From Hemileia vastatrix (taxonomy: Eukaryota; Basidiomycota; Pucciniomycetes; Pucciniales; Zaghouaniaceae): DNA of 64,000 bases. Each line of letters opens with the position of its first letter. The stretch's first letter is position 1. This document shows positions 1-10,739 of the stretch, piece after piece. The stretch covers positions 23,073,106 to 23,137,105 of the forward strand of contig JASXTE010000001.1 of assembly GCA_030280995.1 (NCBI GenBank), given 5' to 3'. The notes under the pieces were generated by a model that searched no databases, was not told the origin of the DNA, and worked only from the letters and a program-made list of their open reading frames with translations. The position numbers and the translations under genes are program-made.

Positions 1-169
1 CCATATATCAGTTTAAAAATTCATACTCAAAGAGTAGAAAGAAACATCTACCTAGTAACTGCTTTTCCCTTTGTTGTCTGAATTTGAAAATGTTAGAAAC
101 CACACTAACTAACCCTTAAACTTAAATTATTCAATTATCTGCTTATACTTTTCAAATTTAAGCAAATGC

Positions 170-733
170 ATGGTGTATTAATGCTCAGATAAATAGTATA
201 TTTTCAATGTTGGGTTATTGTGTGTTTAAGTGTAATTAAAGGTCTGTGAGTAGGAATAGGAGTAAGATTAAAGGATCTATGGGGTATATTGGAGGTTCAG
301 TAATAAATTAAGGGCAGCTTATTGTAGGAGTCAATGAAATATGGAGTTGTCTATTTAAGTGGGGAGATTTGGTTTGACATTCCACAGAATTAAATTATAA
401 TATCATTGTGATAGTAGTTAAAATTATATAAAAACTATTATTTTTTCCTACCTTTTTTAATAATCAATTTCTCTTCAAACTATTAAGACTTCTAAATCCC
501 TTTTTGATTATTAATTTCCAACCCTTCATGAGACTCCTTAAATTTTGGTGTTACTCTACCATTCATTATTATTCATCTCAAACTTACCTCAAAGCAATTA
601 ATTTATCTTCTATGTATCTTCAAACCACTCCCTCAAAGAATTTTTTTGTACTTTGAAGAAGTCTTCAATCACCTTTACCAATCTCACTTACCCAGGAACA
701 CCCTTGAACTTTTGATTAGGCTATCCAGTGACA
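170..733 (+). mobile_element. LTR fragment, related to solo LTR at 57451-58257
   Basis: This AT-rich stretch matches the solo LTR at 57451-58257 in collinear blocks: GGTTTGACATT, GAATTAAATTATA, CCAACCCTT, CTTCAAA and AGGAACACCC. Both end in TGACA. The right edge is placed at 733 by that comparison. The left edge cannot be fixed because similarity fades before 170, and no target duplication is visible. It is either a solo LTR or the 3' LTR of an element reaching beyond the window. Confidence 0.55.
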
Positions 734-735
734 AT

Positions 736-1654
736 GGCCATGCAGTATAGTATTGTAATAAAATTAATTTATTCAGATATAATTTTGTAGAAACATTACA
801 TTTTCTGAAAAATAATAATTCTTGAAATTGATAAGAAACAAGCTGAACAGGCTTTTTTTTAATGAAAGTGATTGAGTTGGTATGAGCATTGAGAGAAAAA
901 TATTAGTGAAAGAGGGACAAAATTGAAAAAAAGCAGTTTCAAATGAATTTTAACCAATTAGAGCAGTGATTTTGCTGAATTTCACTCTCACCAAGGTTCC
1001 CACTAGCTGGAGGAATAAAAATTATAGAAATATGAAGAGAAAGGGAAATAAACAAATCCAAACCTGTAAAAATTGGGACAGAAATGAAAATTTTTGAAAA
1101 TTTATTGACAGCCTAAAATTTTTCTGCAGTATTTTTTTGACACCTTACATTTATTTTGTGGAAATCATGTTGATTTCTCTCTTTTCTTCAATTCTTTTTC
1201 ATTTGAGTGGAAATGAAGCTACTCTAACTGTCATTAAATGGACTGATTTTATCAAAATTTACTGTAGCTCAAATTTTAGGCTTTCAATAATTTTTCAAAA
1301 AAATATTTTTTCTCTCAATTGTTATGGGTTTGAGTGTGTTTCCTTCTCTTTTTTTGTCTATTATTTTTATTCCCTTAGCTTTTGGGAACCTTTGTGAAAG
1401 TGGAATTCAGAAACTTTACTGCTCTACTCACATAAAGGTCATTTGACACTACTTTTTGTCAATTTTGTCCCTTTTTCACTAATATTTTTTTCTCAATTCT
1501 CATACCAACACAATCACAGTCCTTAACAAAAAGAACAGGTTTTTCAGCTTGTTTCTTATTCATTTCAGTAATGATTATTTTTCAGAAAAGTTACTATTTC
1601 TACAATATGATTTCTGACTAAATTAATTTTGTTACAATCCTATACTGTATGGCC
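736..1654. mobile_element. Foldback (hairpin) element, arms about 400 bp
   Basis: The sequence from GGCCATGCAGTATA at 736 returns as its reverse complement ending at 1654 (TATACTGTATGGCC). Inverted similarity continues inward almost to the centre: AAACAAGCTGAA at about 838 pairs with the complement near 1545, and AAGGTTCCCA near 995 with TGGGAACCTT near 1383. About 400 bp on each side can pair, leaving a small central loop near 1140-1250. No transposase is present, so it is non-autonomous. It starts 2 bp after the end of the LTR fragment at 733. The target duplication is unclear. Confidence 0.7.
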
Positions 1655-1699
1655 ATATGGGTTAGAAATATACAACTAATGTCTGTAGAGTGAATATTT

Positions 1700-2520
1700 A
1701 GGGAGATATGAGAAAAAAACTAGTGTTATTTTCTCAGTGCTCTACCTCCTGGCTCAATCACTTACCTTTTTCTCTTAAACCTTAACTTTCTACCCTTCCC
1801 ATTTTTTTTGCGCTCCCCATCTCATTTCATCCCTTCCCAACCCTGCCCTCTTCATCCCACTCACTTCCTCCCCCTCCCCTCCCCTCCCCTCCCCATTTCA
1901 CATTTACAGAATAAGTGAAAAGTAAGAAATAATATTTTAAACTAAGTAAGTAGATAAATGGATGACAAAAAATTAAAATGAATACTATTGGTAGAGCTAA
2001 CTAAATAAATAATCAAAAAGTAAATAATTTATCTAAATATCTAAAAACAGTAATAAACTAATTGGCTATGCTCTAAAAATTAAAAAAAATTAAAACTGGA
2101 GATTGATTGATTAAAAAAGGAAATAGAAACATGGGAATAGAAATAATAAAACAAACAAAAAAATAAAAAGATAAATTACCTAGAAAAAAATATTTGGTAA
2201 GAGTATGAAGATATATTTTTGGATGAGGGGATTGGATGATGTGTTACTAGAAAGAAAAATTTATAAGAAAGATAATTTTGAATGAGAAGGATAAGTTACT
2301 AGCACAATCAGTAAAGATTTAAAGTGAGATTAAAAAAATTTACCAAATGAATTCATGTTAAATTCTAATCATATGTAGGATGAATGAAGTGCAAAGAAAA
2401 AACTCATTGCATAATTTAATGCAGATTACCCCCAATTTTTTCTGGCAAAAAATGGCTTGAAAAGAATTCTTACAGGGTCATTACCAGAATCATGCACAGG
2501 GTTACAAACAGAAAATAAAA
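1700..2520. other. AT-rich intergenic stretch
   Basis: No coding signal or recognised element. The only local structure is a short CCCCT-type pyrimidine microsatellite near 1869-1894. Confidence 0.5.
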
Positions 2521-2524
2521 AAAC

Positions 2525-2660
2525 AACTAGAAATCTAGTTTATTTTTTTTTCTCTTGTGTTTTTTTTTTTTTAAATAGGTAGCAGAGGGAAAACCCCTTA
2601 ACTAGATCTCTAGTTCAGTTTTTTGTTGGAGGGTAAACTTCAGGATCTGCTTTTTGGAGT
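2525..2660. repeat. Two family-3 MITE ends, back to back
   Basis: A right-end-like motif (CAACTAGAAATCTAGTTT, near 2525) is followed after a T-rich spacer by a left-end-like motif (AACTAGATCTCTAGTTCAG, near 2603) and by text resembling the interior of the MITEs at 18368 and 21542 (AGGGTAAA then GGATCTG). These are the subterminal palindromes of family 3. The matching opposite end for the second copy may be the one near 6480-6549. Confidence 0.45.
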
Positions 2661-2812
2661 ATTCCAGTTGGGACGCAGTGAAAGTGACTCTGCATGTGTT
2701 TGAATATTTTTTCTAATGTTTTAATCCACCCTGCTGAAACTTTCTCTACCTTTTCTCACATCCATGGTGAGTTTTTATCTTTTTATCTCCTTTTTCTCCC
2801 ATTCTCCCTCTG

Positions 2813-3085
2813 CCCCTCCACCTCCATATATTTCTCACCACCACCTCTTACTCATCACCACCCCACCCTTCCACTTCCACCTCTTGCTTACCACCACTTT
2901 ACCCCTCTGCTTCTACCTTCTTCTAACCATTCCTCTACCTTTCCACCTTTATCTCTTGATTACCACCACTCCACTACTCAACTTCCACTTCTTGCTCACC
3001 ACCACCCCACCCCTCCATCTCCCACTCACCACTGTACCACATTTCCACTTCCATCTGTCACTCACCACCACCCCACCCCTCCAAC
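2813..3085 (+). repeat. Degenerate CACCACCCCACCCCTCCA minisatellite
   Basis: Imperfect tandem units of mixed length (roughly 25-60 bp) built around CTCACCACCACCCCACCC and CTTCCACTTCCACCT. The long open frames here, rich in His, Thr and Pro, simply reflect the repeat composition and are not read as genes. Confidence 0.7.
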
Positions 3086-3743
3086 TTTTTCTCCACTGGA
3101 TAACTTAAAGTAAGTTTCAGTCTTTATCTTTGATTTAACTGATTTTCAACTCACCATAACACATTTGAAAACACCACACATTTCCTAGGGTGAAAAAAAA
3201 GACAACTGGTAGGCAAATTGTTTTTTTGTCCCTCAGACTACCCCCAGAGTAGCCTCAGTAGTAAATCCAATAGTCCCGCAAAGAGTTTGAAAGCACTAAA
3301 ATAAATTTAAAAAATATTTTGAGACACATTGGAACAAGGTCTTCACCAGTATTTGACCCAATTTTGGAGTTCCAGACAAGGTTAGGACCACTGTCTAGAA
3401 TTTTTGTCTTTTTTTTTATTTTCCTTTCTTAAATTTAGATCAGTTTTATTAACATAATCAGTTGGGAGTTCAAAATCTCTCAGATTATTTATTCTACTTT
3501 TTTTTTGATGTCTTACTAGTTTAATTCTAAGAATATTTATTGAAACATCAAGTTATGTTTCATACTTACTTCTTTTATTGATTAGGTGAATATTATAAAT
3601 ATTGGAAGAGAAAGAGAATGAAAAACTGATGTGTAAGAAGTACAACAGGAGAAGCAAGAGGAAAGAAAATTAAGAAGAGGGGTAGAGCAGAATATATATA
3701 TATATATGTATATAAGAGTCAAAAAAAGATAAAAAATATTTAA

Positions 3744-3955
3744 TGGGAGCCAGCACTAGCTTATGTACTGAAAGGATGCTTCTTCTTTTCAGAATGGGAC
3801 CTAGTGGTAGCTCACATTTACCCTTGTGTGAGATGGATCACAAGTCTGTTCACTTGTGATCTATTTGACCTAAAGACTGACAGCCTCACCCTCAAGTAAA
3901 ATTCTGAAAAGACAGATCATCTTTTCAGTACATGACCTGGTGCAAGCTCCCAATC
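3744..3955. repeat. Short inverted-repeat element
   Basis: The motif GGGAGCCAGCACTAGC followed by TATGTACTGAAA at about 3744 is found inverted at about 3918-3954. Related CTGAAAAGA...CATCTTTTCAG hairpins continue to about 4200. This looks like one or more decayed MITE-like hairpins. No flanking duplication was identified. Confidence 0.45.
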
Positions 3956-4199
3956 ACCCTTGTGAAAAATGGACCACAAACTTCTTAACTTGTAATCCAT
4001 TTGATCCTTTTCCTGATTCCCCCACTCTCAGGGTCATGTGCTGAAAAGACACAGCATCTTTTCAGAATGAGACCTGAAATTGGAGGCATAAAGATTTGGT
4101 TAAAATGGATAAAAATTCATAGAAAAATTTAATTCATTTTCCCTAAGAGTGCAGGGGAAGAGTCCACTAGGTCAGCTTATGAAAAGATGCAGCACCTTT

Positions 4200-5590
4200 C
4201 CGTTAAATTCCTAGAAAGTAAAATGCTGCAAGATAAGGTGAATATTAGTAATGATGAAGATTGGGAGTGTCCTGGGTAAGAATGGGGTATTGAACTGGAT
4301 CCATGAGAGTGCAATAATTTTCAGGAAATATAGGGTGAGGAAAATTCATGAGTAGAGCTTGCAAGAAGCTATGTGGGAAAAATGGGAACACTAAAGACAT
4401 ACACAAAGTTAAGTTTAAAGGCCCTTCTGAGTAACCAGGGGGGGTGCCAAGTGGGGTGCCTCTAGGGTCCAAAAAAGGGCTACAGAGGGGAAAAAGAAAG
4501 GCTTTTAAAAAGTTTTCACATATAATTTTTTTTCTAAAATTTTAAGGGCTACATTACATGATGGAATTATTTAAAAAAAATTGATTCACATATTTTACTT
4601 TACTGAATTAACTTGTACTTTGGTAACAAGGTCAGGTTTTAGAATATTTAATCATTATTTATGTAAAGAGAAATTATTACAAAACCATCTTAACGTATCT
4701 TCACTCTGGCTTCTGAATAGTTTCATATGTTCAGTGTCCTTCATAAGAAAGATTATCCTCATTGAGGCCATGGCACTGTAGATTAGCAAGTGCTATAGAG
4801 GAAAAATAATTAGCCTACCTGCAGAGTTGATAGAGGCATTAAAACACAACATTTCAAGAATTTTGTGAGTAAGATAGAGGATAAAAATTTAATATATGAA
4901 ATACATTATATACTTGAGACACAAGTTTCAGACCACTTTATAAATAATCATCACATTATTATCTAATATATGAAGTTTTTAAAATGTAGAAAGTGCTCAA
5001 CCAGCCAAAAAGCCCTTGAAAATATGATCAGAAGCCTTCATCAAAATTTAAAATTATTCAATAATTCAGCAATCATAATATATAATCAAGTATTTTATTT
5101 TAGTGATAATGATCTTGATATATCTGCAGCCAACACACACTAATAATACAAGTTTAAATTTTAATCACTCAATTTATACTTGACTAGCATCAATGCAAAT
5201 CAAGTATAAAATTATCTCAATGGTTTTAAAATAAAGCCAACATCAAAAGCAACTAAAATGAAAACTTTTTATTGATAATATTTCAATAATATTAAGTAAT
5301 AATAACAATACTGAGAAACAACCATTGCAAAGCTAGATCAAACACCAACCAACCATAAGTCATTTTCACTATTAGAAATACTTCTTTGACATTAAAGAAT
5401 CATATTAAATTATGGGCACCAACTATTATTCTGAGCTTCTTATTTCCCCTGCCCAAAAATGAATGAGCAAAGTGTTTTTTACTTCTTGGCCTTTTCTTTA
5501 TTTGCTCATAGTGCTAGTCAAGAGTAAAAATTCATGAAGGCAATTGTACATTTTGTTTTGTCAGTCATATTCATGACCAAAAAAGAATTC
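4200..5590. other. AT-rich intergenic stretch
   Basis: No recognisable gene or repeat boundary. Short open frames have low-complexity composition and no family resemblance. Confidence 0.4.
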
Positions 5591-5599
5591 ATATTGAGT

Positions 5600-5835
5600 A
5601 CATGAGTACCATGCATATTTCATATTCATACTTTCATCATATTTTATATGCATATTTTTTGTATATTGCATATACATCTTTGCTTCATATTCTATATGCA
5701 TCTTTCCTGCATATTGTATATTCATATTTTATGCTCATTTTATATGCATATTTTATGTGTATTGTGTACGCATATTTTTTACATATGTTTTCATATTAAA
5801 TATGCATTATGCATGCATATTTAATATTAAATAAA
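5600..5835 (+). repeat. Degenerate TATGCATATTTT tandem repeat
   Basis: CATATTTTATATGCAT-like words recur roughly every 15-20 bp through the interval. A 65-residue open frame rich in Tyr, His and Leu is a by-product of the repeat. Confidence 0.65.
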
Positions 5836-6399
5836 GCATGTCATATTTCCTAGATTCATGCTTTTGGAAGGGGGGGAAAACAAATTTGCAAGTGTTTTCA
5901 AAATATCTTGACATATTTCTACTCATATACCCCTCAAAAAGATTCATCATAGATTACTTTATGGGTTACTCTAAGGTGGCTAAAAAAAACTTGCCTACCA
6001 GTTGTCTTTTTTTCACACTGTTTCTATCACTGAGTATTTTCATAAAGAAGTGAAAAAAACAGAAATATTTTTCTTTTCTGTAGTTTAAAAAAGAGTATTG
6101 ATAAGCAGGATGCTAAAATTTAAAAAAGCTGAGGTTGCAGTAGAAAAAGAGTAGTATGAATAATTTGAGGAACAGACACAAGACCATGAGAAGAAGTAAT
6201 AAAAGAGAGAAAATCAGTAATAAACATGTAGTATATCAAAATAAGAAATTTATTCAATAAAGATGATGTATGCAAAAATTCAAGAGAAAAGAGGAAAAAA
6301 TAATTCCAAAAAACACATAATAATTGAGGGGAGAGAAAATGGATGAAAAAGAGGTAGAAAGATTAAGAACAGAATATTTTAATGTCAGAAAAATAAAAA

Positions 6400-6549
6400 A
6401 ATCAAGGGTTCTGAAATGGCTACTCCAAGAGTTGTGCCCTTGTCCCAAAAAGTGAAATTCTATGTTTTTTTTACAAAAATATACCCCTGTATGGAATAGG
6501 GTCACAAATTGAACTAGAATTCTAGTTTTCACTTTGCTCCCCTTGTGTA
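6400..6549 (+). repeat. Family-3 CACTA-like MITE right end
   Basis: The stretch AAAGTGAAATT...ACAAAAATA...GGAATAGGGTCACAAA, then GAACTAGAATTCTAGTT and CCCCTTGTGTAG, matches block for block the right ends of the MITEs at 18368-18743 and 21542-21924. Its left part is missing or very diverged. It may be the partner of the left end near 2583, which would imply an element of about 4 kb. Confidence 0.5.
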
Positions 6550-6552
6550 GAT

Positions 6553-8590
6553 TTTGTCATTCAGTAGAGTATCCTCACATACACAGAATAGTATGATAAA
6601 ATGTATAGATAGAATGACAGAAAGATGATAAGTAGTGAGGAAGGGCTTCAGATAATTTTCTAATGAGATAAAAATTTCTTTTTGGGGGCTTCTCAGCTGG
6701 AAAATAATAATTTAAAATTATAGTATAAAAATATTGATTTTTTCAAAATATTTAAATCTATAAAGTTATTTTTTAAATTTTTTAGGCTGCTATTACATGT
6801 ATATCTCTTTTATGTTCATACAAAATAGATTTGATGATGAGAATTTATGTGGAATCGCATGAAAGCCCAAATTAAGGTTAAAGAGGAATATTTTTCACCA
6901 CGTAAAAATTAGGAAGGAGTTGAATGTGAGTATTAAATTTTAATTGTAATATTGACTCCTTATCTCTTATTTTCAATTTTTTTTTCAGTGAAAGAAACTT
7001 AACATTCTACTGGAATATAAACTTGGACACACTTTTTTGGAAGTAATATTGAATGATTTGATGTATTACCAGACTTTCAGTTTACCCTCTCAATTAATTT
7101 AATGGATTTTCAGTCAAATTTCCATTTTTCCAGATTAAAATTTTTAATTTTTTTAAAAAATGTGAACAAATCATTTTTAATATTCCTTTAGGAGATAGTT
7201 TTGCTACATTTTCTCCCATACTGAGTAGAATTTAAAGCTATATTTGCCACATTTTGTAAAATTTTCAGAATTTTCTAAAATGTGTCAGATTTCATATAAA
7301 AAAATTTAACTTTGATAGTGTAATTGGAGACGTTTTGGTACATTTTGTCAATATTTGCTTTCAAATTTCCATTTTTTTATACAATTGATTTTGATTTTTT
7401 TTTAAATTGCACAAAAACTTCTGGCATAACTTTACACATATTAAACTCTCACATTTATAACCATACTTAGGTACCTTAGTAATATGGTGTATGAAATTTT
7501 GTTTTTTTCCATTATAAACCCCATAAATCCATCTACTTTCACACATCAAAGGTAATATTTCACATTACTGATTCTTGTTTCTTCCTGTTACTATTTTCTT
7601 GATCAGGTACTAAATTTCTGCAATCCCAGAAAAGTATAAAAAATCTTCTCAAATTCCAGCTTTGCTACACCTTATCTCTTCAAAATTATATCAATTCCCA
7701 GATATTTTTATCACATTTTTGAGTTTCAAGAGTTACAGTGTGCATCAAAATATTACCACAAACCAAGTAAAAAGACTAGGCAGGGAAAATTATTCAAAAC
7801 TTTTGCTTCATGGGAAAATAATCAGAAACTTATGTGCACATATTGCAAAGTTAGATGAGATTCTATATATATTGCATTTCTCTGAATTTCAAACAGATAT
7901 GGTATGAAATTTTAAACCTGGAAAGGGTTTTATCCATGACAGTAAAAATCTAACATTCCAATAAAAAAATACTAATTTTTTCCTCCTGTCCACCTTTTCA
8001 GGCCCTGGTGTAGATATGTACTGTCATAGTGTAATGACACAAATGGCACACTTAAATTTTGTTGAAGTTTAACAAATTATTCTTGCAATCAGTTTTGGAA
8101 AGATAAAATCCATAAGTTATAAATATTAAGAGAACTAAGTCATGTCAGTTACAGCCAGCTTATTCAAGCCATACCTTGATCCAAAGAAGTTATATTTTCC
8201 AAACTGAATGTATACACTAATCTCTGTACAAAAACATTCTGTCCACAGGGTTTTGAAATATTTGATTATTAAAAAACACAAAACAAAGCATTATCATTTG
8301 TGATAGCCCCTTCTATTCATCATCCAAAAGTTATTTTCAGTCATTTAAAGTTCTAAATTTGACCCCCAATGTAATAATACTTTGTATACAACAAAGATAG
8401 TTGTGAATGAGCTATCATATTTACCTAAAAAAAACTTTTCATCATAATTCACTCATTGATTGGCTACCACATAATCTTTCACAATATTATTTTGAGAAGT
8501 TATTAAATCCACTTTGAATATTTCAAAAAGGAAACAAGAGCAAATGTCTGATATTTTGGATGGTTCAGTATGGTGGTGCTTTAGTGGTGC
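6553..8590. other. AT-rich intergenic stretch
   Basis: No gene, RNA or element boundary recognised. The last few hundred bases may hold the unreadable 5' part of the transposase relic that follows. Confidence 0.4.
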
Positions 8591-8599
8591 AAGAATAAG

Positions 8600-10720
8600 A
8601 TCTTCCCATTATTATGCATTATTCACATCAACTCTTTAAAATATTGAATTTAATTTATATGTAGATTGGCTTAGACCTGGAGGAATAGAAATTTGAGGGT
8701 ATTTGAAGTCTGTTGGAAGTGTATTTATTTCTTTTATGAACCTTCCACCAATGGAAAGATACAAGATGGAAAATCTTTTTTTATTTATAATTGTATCTGT
8801 CACCAAAGAGCCTTAAAGCTATCATATCAGCCATATTCTTAGACATTTAGTTTAAAATTTAAGGAGTCTATGGAATGGAGTTTAAATTGATTAAAAAATT
8901 TACTTTCCCAAAGTTTGAAAAATACATCACAGGGGGAAAAAATGTTGAACTAGATGTCTAGTTCAGTTTTGTGACCCTATTCCATTCTTAGGTGCATTCT
9001 TGTGAAAACCCATTGAATGTAACTTTTTGAGCCTGTCTTAATTTTTGCCTTTGGAAGAGGATTAAGATGGTTTTATGTGGGTATGCTTTTAAAAGAAGGG
9101 AAGAGGAGGTGCAAATGTGTTTTTGGATGAATACATGAAGATGAGAGGACATGAGCCAAGGAGATGTGAATTTAAGAAAAGCAAAGAAATAATGTGGGGT
9201 TAAACAAGGTCACTGCACAAATAAGAGAAAGAGTTGTACCCTGCAACCAAAAACTGAACTATAAATCTAGTTCAGGGATATTTACCCCTGTGCATGTCAC
9301 TCTATTTACACTTATTGGTGATAATCCTGCTCTCTGTAAAGTGACTGGCTTCTCTAGCCACTCATATAAGATTTCTTGCTCCTTATTCTTACCTCCAAGT
9401 GATTCTATTGAAGAGCTGGAGAAAATAAAATTTCCACCACATAATCATAATGACCATCAATCTCATTTTTTGAGATTCAATAATTCAACTAATTTTTCAA
9501 AGAATGAAGATATTTCTAAACATTATGGGTTCTAATTTAGTGTCCTTAATGATCTACTGTATTAGAGACTAAATTATTTCTGTGCAGTCAATTTCATGTG
9601 TTTTCACATACTAGGCAATTTCAAAGATAATACCAAACCTTTTTTTTAAATTTTGGAAGCTTCTGAAAAACTTAATAATATCATTACTAAAGAGATAAAT
9701 TGGAAAGTCACTAATCAAAATGAGAATTTATTCCATCTTAATCCCATAAAAAATTCCTAAAACTACTGTACAGTTCCCTTGGATATCTTTGACATGAACC
9801 AATTAGTGAGTATAGCTTTCATATAAGAGCCATAGAACTATTTATTGTTGCTATATGGATATTTCTCAACAAAGAAGCAGCATCACTTAAGCCACCTGAT
9901 CAAAAACTCTGGTTAACTTTCCCTCTCTATATCCACACCTCAGACAGTATATTCACAAATCTTTTCTACCTCACAAGTTTACACTTTGGGGTTTAATAAT
10001 TTAGAATTTGATATAAATAGTTTATATTCTGAAATTTATTCACAAGATGATAGTCTAACTATGATTTTTTGTAAGAAGAAGGGAAATAGTGTATATGTCA
10101 ATGTAGGGCTAAGTTTAGATGCAGATGAGCTCTAAGCTGTGCATAATGGTATTCAATGTATAAAAATACAATTTCGGGTTGAAAGAGTGCCTAAATCACT
10201 AGGAATATGTAGTTCTGGGTCCCTTAAAGCATCTGAATGGAGAATACTATATGCTGTTTATTACCCATTATCCCTAATTCCAGTTTGGTCAACCACATGG
10301 AAAAACAAAATGGTAAGTAGGAAAAGCAAGAAAAAGTGGGATGGTGAATCAATACTTCTGGAGTCCCTGACCTTTCTCTGTGAAATGACACATTTTTTGA
10401 CATTGAAAGAGACTTGTGTCAGGGACTTGGAAATTTAAGAACACTTTATAATTCAATATTAAAAATGTATCCATGATGGTTTAAAGGATAAAGATATCAA
10501 ACTTACCTTGCATATTTCAATGCATTTCCCTGAAATAATTAAGAATTTATTTCCACCCTGTTTTAAAGTAACATGGGCACCAGAAAATATCAATGGACTA
10601 CTGTCTGAAATCTCAAACAATCATAACCCTGGTATAGTATTTTTATTCAAACATATCACTCTGTTTCTGAAGGCTAATAAGAGCCATCTTACTTGGATGA
10701 AATATCACTAAATTTTATTA
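8600..10720 (+). pseudogene. Decayed Plavaka-type CACTA transposase
   Basis: The plus strand carries scattered blocks typical of basidiomycete Plavaka/CACTA transposases, separated by stops and frameshifts. Frame 8658 reads VDWLRPGG, then after a stop SVGSVFISFMNLPPMERYKM and ENLFLF. Block two at about 9305-9400 reads IGDNPALCKVTGFSSHSYK, the counterpart of the family's D-P-A-x-K-x-x-G-F...C block. Block three at about 10190-10290 reads GSLKASEWRILYAVYYPLSL ending in IPVW, the counterpart of the G-x-L-K-A-x-E-W-R block. A family-3 MITE (8922-9298) interrupts it between blocks one and two. Several in-frame stops make it non-functional. The family call is from motif memory, not a search. Confidence 0.65.
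8922..9298 (-). mobile_element. Family-3 CACTA-like MITE, copy 1
   Basis: About 377 bp in inverse orientation to the copies at 18368 and 21542. The left end has CACAGGGGGAAAAA then GAACTAGATGTCTAGTTC; the right end has ACTATAAATCTAGTTCA then TTACCCCTGTGCATGTC. Interior blocks (CCTTTGGAAGAGGATTAAG, ATGAAGATGAGAGGACATGA) are reverse complements of the other copies. It has no coding capacity. It sits inside the transposase relic. Confidence 0.7.
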
Positions 10721-10739
10721 AGCACTGGAGCATGAGAAT

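Noticed and set aside
2694..3113. Two overlapping 114-139 codon open frames rich in His, Thr, Pro and Leu
   Set aside because: They follow the CACCACCCC minisatellite in two frames at once; no conserved domain.
5602..5799. 65-codon open frame rich in Tyr and His
   Set aside because: It is a translation of the TATGCATATTTT tandem repeat.
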